Part shown: one piece after another, positions 1-7,476 of the stretch
Numbering within the stretch: the first letter of the stretch is position 1
Layout of the letters: each line of letters opens with the position of its first letter
NCBI RefSeq assembly: GCF_000367365.1
Contig: NZ_BARF01000037.1
Coordinates: 1 to 39,999 of the forward strand
Direction: 5' to 3'
Length of the DNA: 39,999 nucleotides
From: Streptomyces prunicolor NBRC 13075
GTDB lineage: Bacteria; Actinomycetota; Actinomycetes; Streptomycetales; Streptomycetaceae
Position numbers and translations under genes: made by a program
Notes under the pieces: generated by a model
What the model saw: only the letters and a program-made list of their open reading frames with translations
The model's database searches: none
What the model was told of the DNA's origin: nothing

Positions 1-1
1 C

Positions 2-631
2 GCCTACCGCCGCCTGAACGTCGAGGAGCGGCGCAGCCAGCTTCTCGAAGCCTCCCTCACCCTCTTCGCGCACCGCGTGCCCGAGGAGGTCTCCCTCGAC
101 GACGTGGCGGAGGCGGCCGGGGTCTCGCGCCCCCTGGTGTACCGGTACTTCCCGGGCGGCAAGCAACAGCTCTACGAAGCCGCCCTGCGGTCCGCCGCCG
201 ACGAACTCCAGCAGTGTTTCGACGAACCCCGCGAGGGCCCGCTCCTCCGCCGCCTCGCCCGCGCCCTCGACCGCTACCTCGGCTTCGTCGACCAGCACGA
301 CGCCGGTTTCAGCGCACTGCTCCAGGGCGGCAGCGTCGTAGAGACGTCCCGCACGACGGCCATCGTGGACGGCGTCCGCAGGGCCGCCGCCCTGCACATC
401 CTCAGCCATCTCGGCGTGGCCGACCCCGGACCCCGCCTGCGCATGACCGTACGGATGTGGATCACGGCCGTGGAAGCGGCCTCGCTCATCTGGCTCGACG
501 AGGGCAAGGAGCCGCCCCTGGACGAGTTGCGGGACTGGCTGGTCGAGCAGTTCGGGGCGGTGCTGGCGGTGACGGCGCGGCGGGACCCGCAGACGGCCGC
601 GCTGGTCCAGGGCCTCGCGGCGGATGGCTGA
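2..631 (+). CDS. TetR-family transcriptional regulator, 5' end cut off by the window
   Basis: The reading frame is open from the first codon of the window, so the true start lies outside it. The visible N-terminus is a typical TetR DNA-binding domain: a helix with RRSQLLEASLTLFA, then DDVAEAAGVSRPLVYRYF as the helix-turn-helix, followed by an all-helical ligand and dimerisation domain that ends at TGA 629-631. An internal GTG at 77 would cut the first helix of the domain and is unlikely as the real start. It overlaps the next gene by 8 nt, so the two are probably co-transcribed. Ligand and target are not readable from the sequence. Confidence 0.9.
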   Translation, partial: AYRRLNVEERRSQLLEASLTLFAHRVPEEVSLDDVAEAAGVSRPLVYRYFPGGKQQLYEAALRSAADELQQCFDEPREGPLLRRLARALDRYLGFVDQHDAGFSALLQGGSVVETSRTTAIVDGVRRAAALHILSHLGVADPGPRLRMTVRMWITAVEAASLIWLDEGKEPPLDELRDWLVEQFGAVLAVTARRDPQTAALVQGLAADG

Positions 632-971
632 CACTGGTGGCGTGAAGAGCGAAGAGACCCCGTTCGAGGGCGGCCCGATGGACGGTCGCTCCCTGCCCAT
701 CCTGCTCGGCCCGACCGGAACCCCGCCGAAGACCTACCGCATCCCGGTCCCCGACGACGCCGGCGGCCCGCCCACGGTGCTCGTGTACCGCCGGGTGCCG
801 AGGGGCCACAGCAAACGGCTCGGCCTCCCCAAGGGCTGGAAGTACGAGTACTCCGCCGGAGATGAAAAAGGGGCGGGGAAGCGCGGCAGCGGACTCCGCT
901 GGCCCTGGTCCAAACCGGACCCCGCACCAGACGCCACGCCGGGCGGCAAGCCGGACGACACCCACGGGTGA
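624..971 (+). CDS. small conserved-looking hypothetical protein (115 aa)
   Basis: The ATG at 624 overlaps the TetR stop by 8 nt. A GTG at 642 is an alternative start. The central part reads LPILLGPTGTPPKTYRIPVPDD and LVYRRVPRG, a compact beta-rich stretch, and the C-terminal third is Lys/Gly/Pro-rich and probably disordered. There is no signal peptide or membrane segment. I do not recognise a family. Coupling to the TetR gene suggests co-expression only. Confidence 0.7.
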   Translation: MADTGGVKSEETPFEGGPMDGRSLPILLGPTGTPPKTYRIPVPDDAGGPPTVLVYRRVPRGHSKRLGLPKGWKYEYSAGDEKGAGKRGSGLRWPWSKPDPAPDATPGGKPDDTHG

Positions 972-1074
972 CGGGGTTACGCCGAACCGCGCACACCCCG
1001 CGCGCGGACCCGCCGCCCCCGAATGATGCTCACGGTGCGGGGCGGAAGGCCCGCCGCGCACCGGAGGTGATGAC

Positions 1075-2139
1075 GTGTCAGGAAGGCTTCTGCGACTGGT
1101 CTGTACGGCAACGGTGGCGGCCGGCACCGTCCTGGCCCCGCTGCCCGCCGCGGCCGTGCCCGAACCACAGGCACCCGGACAACGCCCCGTCGCCGAACTC
1201 CTGACGGACCTTCAGACCCTCTACCGCGACGCCGAACAGGCCACGGAGACGTACAACGCCACCGAGGAGAAGCTGAAGAAGCAGCGCACCGAGGTGGACC
1301 GCCTCGACTCCGCACTGTCCCGCGCCCGCCTCTCCCTCCACGACAGCCGGGGCGCCGCCGGCCGGCTGGCCCGCCAGCAGTACCAGAACAGCACCGCCGT
1401 CTCCCCCTACGTCCGCCTCCTCCTCGCCCGCGATCCCCAGCACGCGCTCGACGAGGGCCATGTCATCGGCCAGTTGGCGCGGGAGCGCGCCGAGACGGTG
1501 GGCCGGCTGGTCGGCAGCGAGAAGAAGAGCGACGGCCTGGCCCGCGAGGCCCGCAAGGCCCTGGACACCCAACTCACCCTGGCCGCCCGCCAGAAGAAGG
1601 ACCAGGACGACGTCCGCAAGCGCCTCGCCGACGTAGAGAAGCTCCTGACCTCCCTCACCCCCGACCAACTCACCGCCCTGGCCGCCTTCGAGAAGACCGA
1701 CATCGACAAGTCCCAGCAGAAACTGGTCACTTCAGGCGCCCTCGGCGACGACAACCGCGAGCCCTCACGGGAGGGCGACCGGGCGTTGCGCTACGCGGTA
1801 CAGCAGATCGGCAAGCCCTACGAGTGGGGCGCGGAGGGCCCGAAGACGTACGACTGCTCAGGCCTGACGTCGGAGGCGTGGGGCCACGCGGGCACCCCGA
1901 TCCCGAGAACGAGCGAGGAACAGTGGGCCGAGCTGCCAAGAGTCCCGCTGAACGAACTCCGCCCCGGCGACCTGGTCATCTACTTCCCCGAGGCGACGCA
2001 CGTGGCGTTGTATCTGGGCGCAGGCCAGGTGGTGCAAGCACCGCGCACAGGCGAGAAGGTCCAGGTGTCACCTGTGGCGTCCTACCCGATCCTTGGAGCC
2101 GTACGTCCAGACGATCGCCCTAAAGGGGCGCGGGGCTGA
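1075..2139 (+). CDS. secreted NlpC/P60-family peptidoglycan hydrolase
   Basis: GTG start with a good Shine-Dalgarno (GGAGG six bases upstream). Residues 1-28 form a signal peptide (RLLRLVCTATVAAGTVLAPL, then an AAA-type cleavage region). Residues 36-220 are predicted coiled coil, as in RipA-type or CwlO-type endopeptidases. The C-terminal NlpC/P60 domain (about 233-345) has the catalytic Cys261 in YDCSGL and His309 in ATHVALYLG; Gln321 probably takes the third polar position. Family role: cleavage of the D-Glu-meso-DAP (or LL-DAP) bond in stem peptides during wall remodelling. The last residues (RPKGARG) are encoded by the common intergenic repeat that follows, so the natural C-terminus may have been altered. 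Confidence 0.9.
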   Translation: MSGRLLRLVCTATVAAGTVLAPLPAAAVPEPQAPGQRPVAELLTDLQTLYRDAEQATETYNATEEKLKKQRTEVDRLDSALSRARLSLHDSRGAAGRLARQQYQNSTAVSPYVRLLLARDPQHALDEGHVIGQLARERAETVGRLVGSEKKSDGLAREARKALDTQLTLAARQKKDQDDVRKRLADVEKLLTSLTPDQLTALAAFEKTDIDKSQQKLVTSGALGDDNREPSREGDRALRYAVQQIGKPYEWGAEGPKTYDCSGLTSEAWGHAGTPIPRTSEEQWAELPRVPLNELRPGDLVIYFPEATHVALYLGAGQVVQAPRTGEKVQVSPVASYPILGAVRPDDRPKGARG

Positions 2140-2224
2140 GACATTATGCGGCTCCGCCGCGTGGGCGCGACCAGCCACAACGAGCCCGCAGCCGCCCACT
2201 CCCCGCAACCCCAACGGCGACTAG
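2123..2224 (+). repeat. Streptomyces-type dispersed intergenic repeat
   Basis: The segment CCCTAAAGGGGCGCGGGGCT, followed by the hairpin GCGGC-TCC-GCCGC (2148-2160) and GCGCGACCAGCCACAACGAG, has the form of a sequence I know as scattered through Streptomyces intergenic regions. It overlaps the 3' end of the NlpC gene and runs to the TAG (2222-2224) that was the original stop of the attB target gene. Assignment rests on memory of the motif, not on a search. Confidence 0.5.
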
Positions 2225-2274
2225 GCCCCGGCAACAGAAGCCAGGTACGCCCCAGTCTTCTCCGGCTCATAGAA
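2225..2274 (-). repeat. attL: left 50-bp att core
   Basis: Identical over 50 bp to 10803-10852. On the minus strand it encodes the last codons of the StyA-like target gene, starting at TTCTATGAGCC. At this left copy the original gene tail continues as GCC-TAG (stop at 2222-2224), whereas the right copy ends GCG-TAA. This copy is therefore the displaced original 3' end of the target gene. Confidence 0.93.
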
Positions 2275-2343
2275 ACCGGCCCACGGCCCTACAGGCTTTC
2301 TACCAGCACGTTTCCGTCAACTGGCTTTCCCGTAGGGGGCCGT

Positions 2344-2362
2344 GGGCCGTCTGTGGGCCGTC
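2344..2362 (+). promoter_or_regulatory. candidate integrase arm-binding site, left
   Basis: GGGCCGTCTGTGGGCCGTC: two GGGCCGTC octamers repeated 11 bp apart, one helical turn. An identical 19-mer lies at 10715-10733. Both are separated from their att core by exactly 69 bp, as expected for P and P' arms of a tyrosine-integrase attP. This copy overlaps the integrase stop codon. Confidence 0.6.
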
Positions 2363-3599
2363 AGACCGTGCGTCGGGCCTCGTCATAGACGGTCGCGATC
2401 GCCGTGCGCGTGCGTTCCTGGCTGCTCGGCATGAGGTGGGCGTAGATCCTCAACGTCAGGGCCGCATTGCTGTGACCAAGGTACTCACTGACGGCCTTGA
2501 TGTTCTCCCCGCCGTCCAGAAGGGCGGACGCGTAGAAGTGCCTCAGCGCGTGCATGCCGTGCTCGCGAGCGGCGGCATACCCGTCTGCCTTCGTCTCAGG
2601 CTTGGGGATCACTCCGGCCGCCACGAGAGCGGGCTTCCATGATTCCTCGTTCAGGCTCGTACGCCACACGTGGTTTCCGCCCGGCGCCATGAAGACGAGC
2701 CGCTTGGTTACCTTCGGGCCGTCAGGCGTCTTCCAGGGCAGGGTGACCTCAACCGGCGGGAACTGCTTCATGTGGGCCCGGAGCGCATCGGCCACGGGCC
2801 CAGGAATCGGCACGTCGCGTGTCTTGCCGCCCTTCGGCAGAGCGAACACGGGCTTGCTGCTGCTGAGCTTGAGTTGCTGGACCACGTGGAGCGTGTCGGA
2901 GTCGAAGTCGATCGCCTCGACCGCGATGCCCAGGATCTCCCCCTGTCGCATACCGCACCCCGCCCCCAGGTCGACCATCGCCCGGTACCGCGCAGGCATC
3001 GCGGCCTGTACCGCGAACACGCGCTCAGCCGACCACGGCACTACGCGCTTGGGGTCAACCGCCGGCGGCTTGACGGATCGCGCGGAAACCGGGTTGCGGC
3101 TCAGGTATCCGTCGTCAACGGCAGCACTCAGGGCGCCACGCACGTTCGCGTAGATGATCCGGCCGTACGAGCCGGGCACGCTCGCTTCGAGCTGTGCCAC
3201 CCACTCACGGATGTGCTCCGGCTTGAACGACCCGAGCGGGCGAGACCCGATGTACGGGAAGGCGTGCAAGCGGAGTTGGGAATTCATGGACTCGATGGTG
3301 TTGGGGTCGGCCCCGAGAGTGCTGAGCCACTTTTCCGTGTACTGCTGAAACGTCGTCTTGGCCGCGCGGGGGTCGACGTACTGACCACTCGTCATGTCGG
3401 CCTCGATGTCCTTCAACCACTGGTCAGCGAGCCGCTTCTGACCGTCGCGAAAGCTCTTGGACTTCTCGGTGCCGTCCGGGCCGACGTAGCGGGCCCGGTA
3501 GCGCAGGCCGGTCCCGAAGCGGTCGGACTTGACCTTGCTCTCTTTGCCGTTGGTGTCGGTTTCGGTCTTGTACCAGCGGTCTTGGATGTGGCCAGCCAT
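2361..3599 (-). CDS. int: tyrosine recombinase (site-specific integrase)
   Basis: 412 aa starting at ATG 3599-3597, preceded by GAAGGGA. A longer frame reaches 3707, but its extra N-terminus is Pro/Arg-rich and unlike an integrase. Order: an N-terminal arm-binding-like segment with RYRARYVGPDG (about 33-43), a core-binding SAM-like domain (about 84-165) and a catalytic domain with Arg218 (GCGMRQGE), His350-x-x-Arg353 (HALRHFYAS), His376 (LGHS) and nucleophile Tyr386 (RIYAHL). All are present, so it should be active. It recombines the 50-bp core in the 3' end of the oxidoreductase gene. The adjacent excisionase supports reversible integration. Confidence 0.95.
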   Translation of the reverse strand: MAGHIQDRWYKTETDTNGKESKVKSDRFGTGLRYRARYVGPDGTEKSKSFRDGQKRLADQWLKDIEADMTSGQYVDPRAAKTTFQQYTEKWLSTLGADPNTIESMNSQLRLHAFPYIGSRPLGSFKPEHIREWVAQLEASVPGSYGRIIYANVRGALSAAVDDGYLSRNPVSARSVKPPAVDPKRVVPWSAERVFAVQAAMPARYRAMVDLGAGCGMRQGEILGIAVEAIDFDSDTLHVVQQLKLSSSKPVFALPKGGKTRDVPIPGPVADALRAHMKQFPPVEVTLPWKTPDGPKVTKRLVFMAPGGNHVWRTSLNEESWKPALVAAGVIPKPETKADGYAAAREHGMHALRHFYASALLDGGENIKAVSEYLGHSNAALTLRIYAHLMPSSQERTRTAIATVYDEARRTV

Positions 3600-3733
3600 G
3601 GGGGCTGTGTCCCTTCGGTAGCAGCCGGGGCGGGGCCAGGTGGGCGCCGTCCGGCCGGTTTTGGGGTGTGCTGGGCCAGGCCCGCTACTCGCTACGGGCC
3701 TGATCACCGGGGGTTTGGGGTGCTAGCGGGGTT

Positions 3734-3767
3734 GCTACCGGTAGCGGGTGGGGGTGCTACCGGTAGC
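3734..3767. promoter_or_regulatory. twin 12-bp palindromes, candidate operator upstream of int
   Basis: GCTACCGGTAGC occurs twice, centre to centre 22 bp apart (two helical turns), about 135-170 bp upstream of the integrase start. The arrangement suits cooperative binding of a dimeric regulator or of the excisionase. The binding protein is unknown. Confidence 0.45.
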
Positions 3768-3849
3768 GGCTCGCTCCGGGGTCTCAGGGAGGCTGAGACA
3801 GGGGCTGTCGGTTGGCTCTGGGAGGGGTTTTCGGGGGCGCTGGGGGTGT

Positions 3850-3895
3850 GCCTCCCTGCCTCCCTGAGAGGCCATCTGAGCTGGTCAGATAGGGG
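3850..3895. repeat. 46-bp imperfect direct repeat, left copy (partner 10527-10572)
   Basis: Aligned without gaps to 10527-10572, 37 of 46 positions agree. The block starts GCCTCCC and ends GGTCAGATAGGGG in both copies. It lies near opposite ends of the element, outside coding sequence. Confidence 0.55.
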
Positions 3896-3902
3896 ATGAC
3901 GG

Positions 3903-3942
3903 GCCAGGGAGGCAGTCAGGGAGGACTCCCTCCCTCCCTGGC
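3903..3942 (-). terminator. hairpin downstream of the excisionase gene
   Basis: Perfect 10-bp arms GCCAGGGAGG / CCTCCCTGGC, with inner GGGAG/CTCCC pairing, about 75 bp past the excisionase stop. No U-run follows, as is common in Streptomyces terminators. It may separate xis from int transcription. Confidence 0.4.
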
Positions 3943-4018
3943 GCGTTGGGCCGCGCCTCCCTGTCGGATCGAGGGCTTGGCCGCGTGACGAAACCCGGTA
4001 CAGCTGTCCCGAGTTGCG

Positions 4019-4261
4019 TCACGCCACGTCGCCGAGGGCGGTCTGTTCGGCCTCCCACGCTCGAACGGCAGCCGGGTTGAAGCGGGTGTACCTGCCGACG
4101 CGGAAGCCGGGCGGGCCGATGCGCTTGCGCCGCCACTGGTAGACGGTTTCGACGCTCGGGAGGCTGAACAGGGTGACCAGGTCTTCGGGGGTGAGGTAGC
4201 GGTCCGGCAGGCCGCCGCGCAGGGTGGCGCGCGGATCGGCTGGCTCGTCGTTGGTGGCCAT
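4019..4261 (-). CDS. xis: excisionase / recombination directionality factor (MerR-like HTH)
   Basis: 80 aa from ATG 4261-4259, with GGAG ten bases upstream. The sequence DRYLTPEDLVTLFSLPSVET, followed by VYQWRRKRIGPPGFRVGRYT, is the winged-helix signature of AlpA/HTH_17-type excisionases common in actinobacterial integrative elements. The frame stays open upstream into the iteron region, but that part is Thr/Arg/Pro-rich and lacks an RBS. It probably bends DNA at attL/attR and directs excision, and may also regulate int. It lies between the putative replication ATPase and integrase genes. Confidence 0.85.
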   Translation of the reverse strand: MATNDEPADPRATLRGGLPDRYLTPEDLVTLFSLPSVETVYQWRRKRIGPPGFRVGRYTRFNPAAVRAWEAEQTALGDVA

Positions 4262-4318
4262 CGGGTGGTGACTCCTCGTGTCCGTGGGGCGGTGCGTGGG
4301 AGTGGTGCCGGTCGCCGT

Positions 4319-4451
4319 ACTAGAGAGTTGGTGTATCGCAGCGTCCGCAGCGTCCCAGCGTCCGCACGGCCGCGTTGTCGCAGGCCAGAGCGGGTGAGGG
4401 GTGCGGACGCTAGTGCGGACGCTAAGGACGCTGGACGGCTCTAGCGTCCGC
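4319..4451. promoter_or_regulatory. iteron cluster A (replication or regulatory repeats)
   Basis: Five exact copies of AGCGTCCGC/GCGGACGCT (4340-4348, 4357-4365, 4403-4411, 4415-4423, 4443-4451) plus degenerate ones at 4349-4357 and 4424-4432. The first is preceded by ACTAGAGAGTT (4319-4329) at a spacing of 10 bp. The same module in inverted orientation lies at 10010-10048. One more exact copy (4585-4593) is inside the end of the ATPase gene. The location just downstream of the ATPase gene suggests binding by that protein. Confidence 0.65.
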
Positions 4452-4511
4452 AGTCTTCGACGTGTCCGGGCCTCTGGTGTGAGGCCCGGTCCGGCTGGTG
4501 TTCCGGCTACG

Positions 4512-6134
4512 TCAGTACTGGTCAGGCGGGGGTTCAAGGTGCCCCGGCGGGGCCACCTCCGGCCAGAGCGAGGGCTGTTCGGGTGCGGACGCTGGTTCGT
4601 CCTCGGGTGCCGCGCGGGCCAGCGTGAGGAGCTTGTGACGGGTCCGGTCGCGGCTACGCTGCGTGTCGTCGACCGTGATGCCGATCGAGCGGAGCAGCGG
4701 GGCGAGGCGCTTGACGCGTCCGCCCGCGCGGGTGGCGTCCTTGGGCCAGTTCGGCGGCCGGACCGGCGGCGCGGGCAGTGCCTCCAAGAGCTGCCCGGCG
4801 GTGCCCTGCCAGGTGCCCGCCTGGTCGACCAGGCGGGCGATGGCCATCGCGAACAGGTCGCCCTCCAACGCGTCGGTGGCGACGTTCGCCGAGGTCGCGA
4901 GGTAGTCCGCGAGGGTGTTCCAGCCCTGGGTTTCGTCGACCGCGGCGAGGACGCGGGCGAAGTCCGCCATGCGCGGCATCGTCTCCAGCCGCACCGAGGG
5001 GAGGACCGCGAGGACGCAGGCCAGCACGTCGAACAGGGCCCCGAGCACGGCGGGCCGGACGGCCGCGAACGTGGCGTCCAACTCCTCTTCGGAGCGGCGC
5101 CGGTCGTCGTCGATGAGCTGCAAATCGAGCAAGAGGACGCGTTCGGCGAGGTCGCCCGCGAGAGCTCCCGCGTCGATCGTGGTCAGGGCCAGCACCCGCC
5201 GGAAGGTCAGCACCACCACGTCGTCATCGGTGTACAGGGCCCGGTCGACGACTCCGTCACCCGTCACGGCCTTGCACAGGGTGTCGGACAGCCACGGCGG
5301 GATCGTGCTGACGTTGTCCAGGCACAGCGCCCATGACGCGAACGCCTGCGTGTTCCAGGCCTTCGGGTCGCGCGGCTGGCTGCGCTTGGCTGCCGGGGAC
5401 GGGTCGACGAGGTTGATGAACAGTTGTGCCGCCTTGGACTTGCCCGTGCCCTGCTCCCCCTTGCACACGAGTGCCGGGTGCGGGATGTCGGGAATCCAGG
5501 CCGCGACCAGCCACGCCACCAACTGGTGGAAGGTGGGGGTGTCCATGTTGAGCAGGGAATGCAGCTTGGCCAGTCCGTCGCCGTCCAGCACGGGCGGCGG
5601 CATCGGGGCCATGGCTCCGGAGCGGCGGAAGAGCACCGGGGCCCGGTCGACGACGTTCCAGCCGGTTCCGGTGACGACGACCGCGCGGCCGTCCGTGCTG
5701 CCGAGGTCGACCACGACCGCGCCGTCCTCAGCGCGCCCTACCCGCAGGTGCACGGGCACCGGGTCGCCGTCTTCGGCGAGGCCTTCCAGGACGGTCATGG
5801 CGTCCGCGAGCGCGGACTGTGAGGCGACCTCGCCGGGGTAGGCGTCCGCGAACTGCCGGGCCAGGCGCTGACGTAGTCCGCCCTTGTTCCGCAGTGGGAG
5901 AGCGGTGTTGGGGCCGTCCAGGGCGACCGCGTAGGGGCGGCCGTCCGGCGAGGTGACGAACCGGTACTGCTCGCGGGCCATGGCCACGATCCGGGCGGCG
6001 GCAGGCGGCGGCTTGCCCCCGCCGTCACCGTGCTCGGGTCGGCGCGCGGCCGGACGGGTCGGGTCGACTACTGCCCGACTCTTGCCGGGGTGGGCGTGCC
6101 CGTTGACGGGCCGGTCGGATCGGGTGCTCGTCAC
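4512..6134 (-). CDS. AAA+/SF3-helicase-like ATPase, putative replication initiator of the element
   Basis: 540 aa from GTG 6134-6132, which overlaps the HNH stop as GTGA; an upstream extension to 6197 would lie inside the HNH gene. In this numbering Walker A GEQGTGKS is at about 226-233 and a Walker B-like LCLDNVS at about 270-276. A sensor segment RRVLALTTID and an arginine-finger-like LAERVLLLDL follow. This order matches D5/P4-alpha-type and SaPI Rep-type helicases, which melt an iteron origin. The N-terminal ~170 residues are not recognised, and no primase motif was seen. The gene sits beside iteron cluster A. Replication function is inference from motif order and context; a packaging or defence ATPase is possible. 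Confidence 0.75.
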   Translation of the reverse strand: MTSTRSDRPVNGHAHPGKSRAVVDPTRPAARRPEHGDGGGKPPPAAARIVAMAREQYRFVTSPDGRPYAVALDGPNTALPLRNKGGLRQRLARQFADAYPGEVASQSALADAMTVLEGLAEDGDPVPVHLRVGRAEDGAVVVDLGSTDGRAVVVTGTGWNVVDRAPVLFRRSGAMAPMPPPVLDGDGLAKLHSLLNMDTPTFHQLVAWLVAAWIPDIPHPALVCKGEQGTGKSKAAQLFINLVDPSPAAKRSQPRDPKAWNTQAFASWALCLDNVSTIPPWLSDTLCKAVTGDGVVDRALYTDDDVVVLTFRRVLALTTIDAGALAGDLAERVLLLDLQLIDDDRRRSEEELDATFAAVRPAVLGALFDVLACVLAVLPSVRLETMPRMADFARVLAAVDETQGWNTLADYLATSANVATDALEGDLFAMAIARLVDQAGTWQGTAGQLLEALPAPPVRPPNWPKDATRAGGRVKRLAPLLRSIGITVDDTQRSRDRTRHKLLTLARAAPEDEPASAPEQPSLWPEVAPPGHLEPPPDQY

Positions 6135-6679
6135 GCGAACACCGCCTCTCCGGTCGGGCCCACGCAGGCCCGCACGGGGCGGGGAGCGCGCAGGCAATCG
6201 GGTCGGATCGAGGGATGGCGCACGGCCGCACGGCAGACCGGGCGGGCCCCGTGTGCGATGCCGTGACGTCGGGTGTGACGCGGCTCGTCACGCAGGTCAG
6301 CCGTAGACCGTTGGGCGATCGGGTCGGGCGACCAAACCGCCGTGTAGGCCGACTGGTTGGCGTGCGCGAGTCGGGCCAGCACGGGCCAGTCGACCGGGCG
6401 CACGACCGGCGCGGTCGGGTCCGCCCACACCAGCAAGAGCAGGGCGATCGAGAGCGGGAGTCGGTCGGCCTTGGCCTGGTTGCAGTCGAAGCAGGCGAGC
6501 ATGAGCGAGGTGACCGACCACGACCGCCACAGCGCCTGAGGGACGATGTGATCGAGGGTGGCCTCACGCAGGTCGCCGAACGGGCGGCGGCAGTAGGCGC
6601 AGTGCTGCCCGTGGCGGCGCGCGAGCTGCTGCTTGCGCAGGCGCCGCCGTGCGGAGTTGAGGGAGTTCTGCTCTCGCAC
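6131..6679 (-). CDS. HNH endonuclease
   Basis: 182 aa with GTG start at 6679-6677, chosen because GGAG lies 8 bases upstream; the in-frame GTG at 6688 lacks spacing. Zinc-binding pairs CAYC (Cys27, Cys30) and CFDC (Cys63, Cys66) frame the beta-beta-alpha nuclease core LDHIVPQ (Asp43-His44), with Asn67 and Lys70 in CNQAK. The C-terminal ~90 residues are Arg/Pro-rich and look disordered. It lies 2 nt after the upstream gene and overlaps the ATPase gene by 4 nt. In phages such enzymes assist terminase or nick rivals; in a satellite it could help packaging, replication or interference. The role is not decided by sequence. Confidence 0.88.
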   Translation of the reverse strand: MREQNSLNSARRRLRKQQLARRHGQHCAYCRRPFGDLREATLDHIVPQALWRSWSVTSLMLACFDCNQAKADRLPLSIALLLLVWADPTAPVVRPVDWPVLARLAHANQSAYTAVWSPDPIAQRSTADLRDEPRHTRRHGIAHGARPVCRAAVRHPSIRPDCLRAPRPVRACVGPTGEAVFA

Positions 6680-6681
6680 GG

Positions 6682-7476
6682 CTACCACTCCGCCCGCAGC
6701 GTGCGCCGCCACGTGCCGTCCGGTCCGGCCGACGGGGTCGCCCCCAGCGCATAGGCGCCGCCGTCCAGCCGGACGATGAGCGGGGAGGGCTGGCGCACGT
6801 CGGCCCGCATGAGGGTGAAGCAGAAGCGGCGACGGTGCCAGTCCGGCAATGCCTGGTGATACAGCCAGTCACGGCCCGCCGTCACCGGGGCCCCGAACTC
6901 CCGCCCCATGGCCTCACCCAGCCGCGCGAGGGTCTCCAGCGGCACCACGGCGGCGCCCTGCCGGATCGCGCGGGAGACCAGCAACGGGGCCCGCCGCACG
7001 GTGAGCGCGTCGACCTGGTGATGCCGGTAGGCGTCCGACAGGTACAGCGCAACGGCCGCTTCCCCAACGGTCATGGGGCGAGAGCGAGCGCCCTCGTACC
7101 AGAACGACAGGGCGAGGCGGTAGGCGAACCGGCGGCAGACGCCCACCTCGGGGAACTCGTCACTGTCCAACCCAGCGAACTGGCCGTCGACTTCGGCGAT
7201 TCCGGCCGGACCCAGGACGCGGACCGCGCCGTTGAGGGCGTCGTACAGCGTGTCGGTGTGGGTGTCGAAGTCGGGCCCCGGCAGGGCGAGTTCGTCCGCC
7301 TGCGTCTCGAACAGCGCGGCGGCGGCCTCCCCCACGGTCAGCTCCAACCCCCTGACAGGGAGCGTGGGGAACTCCTGTGTGGCCCGGCGGCGCTCCCGCT
7401 GCACCAAAGGCACGGCGGGAGCGGCCGGAGCCGCCACGCGGGCATACAGCGCGTCCAGCGGTCCCGGCGCGGTCAT
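6682..7476 (-). CDS. unknown element protein with two TVGEAA-ALF/Y motifs (264 aa)
   Basis: ATG 7476-7474 overlaps the upstream stop as TGATG; a longer frame to 7602 lies inside that gene. The protein contains two related segments, LTVGEAAAALF (46-56) and MTVGEAAVALY (135-145), the second followed by LSDAYRHHQ. The neighbouring protein has a similar TGAERAVALYASD...RRHHT. This suggests a domain shared by the two gene products. It is mostly helical, with no membrane segment and no nuclease or polymerase motif. I do not recognise a family. It is probably translated from the same mRNA as the HNH and ATPase genes. Confidence 0.8.
   Translation of the reverse strand: MTAPGPLDALYARVAAPAAPAVPLVQRERRRATQEFPTLPVRGLELTVGEAAAALFETQADELALPGPDFDTHTDTLYDALNGAVRVLGPAGIAEVDGQFAGLDSDEFPEVGVCRRFAYRLALSFWYEGARSRPMTVGEAAVALYLSDAYRHHQVDALTVRRAPLLVSRAIRQGAAVVPLETLARLGEAMGREFGAPVTAGRDWLYHQALPDWHRRRFCFTLMRADVRQPSPLIVRLDGGAYALGATPSAGPDGTWRRTLRAEW

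Larger units (their letters stand above)
3600..4018. other. 419-bp intergenic region between excisionase and integrase
   Basis: No gene. It holds two palindromes GCTACCGGTAGC (3734-3745, 3756-3767), a 46-bp imperfect direct repeat shared with the right end (3850-3895) and a hairpin (3903-3942). It probably carries the integrase promoter, but I could not place -35 and -10 boxes with confidence. Confidence 0.5.

Noticed and set aside
972..1074. ydaO-type (c-di-AMP) riboswitch before the NlpC/P60 gene
   Set aside because: Some wall hydrolase genes carry it, but only about 100 bp are available and I see none of the expected conserved segments.
2225..2274. tRNA gene at the att core
   Set aside because: No cloverleaf can be drawn; the core is the coding 3' end of the StyA-like gene in frame.
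3600..3707. N-terminal extension of integrase to 3707
   Set aside because: No RBS and Pro/Arg-rich composition; ATG 3599 has a Shine-Dalgarno and gives a normal-length integrase.
4401..5336. Plus-strand open frames over the element ATPase gene
   Set aside because: Arg/Gly-rich translations without an RBS; the minus-strand ATPase has Walker motifs and translational coupling.
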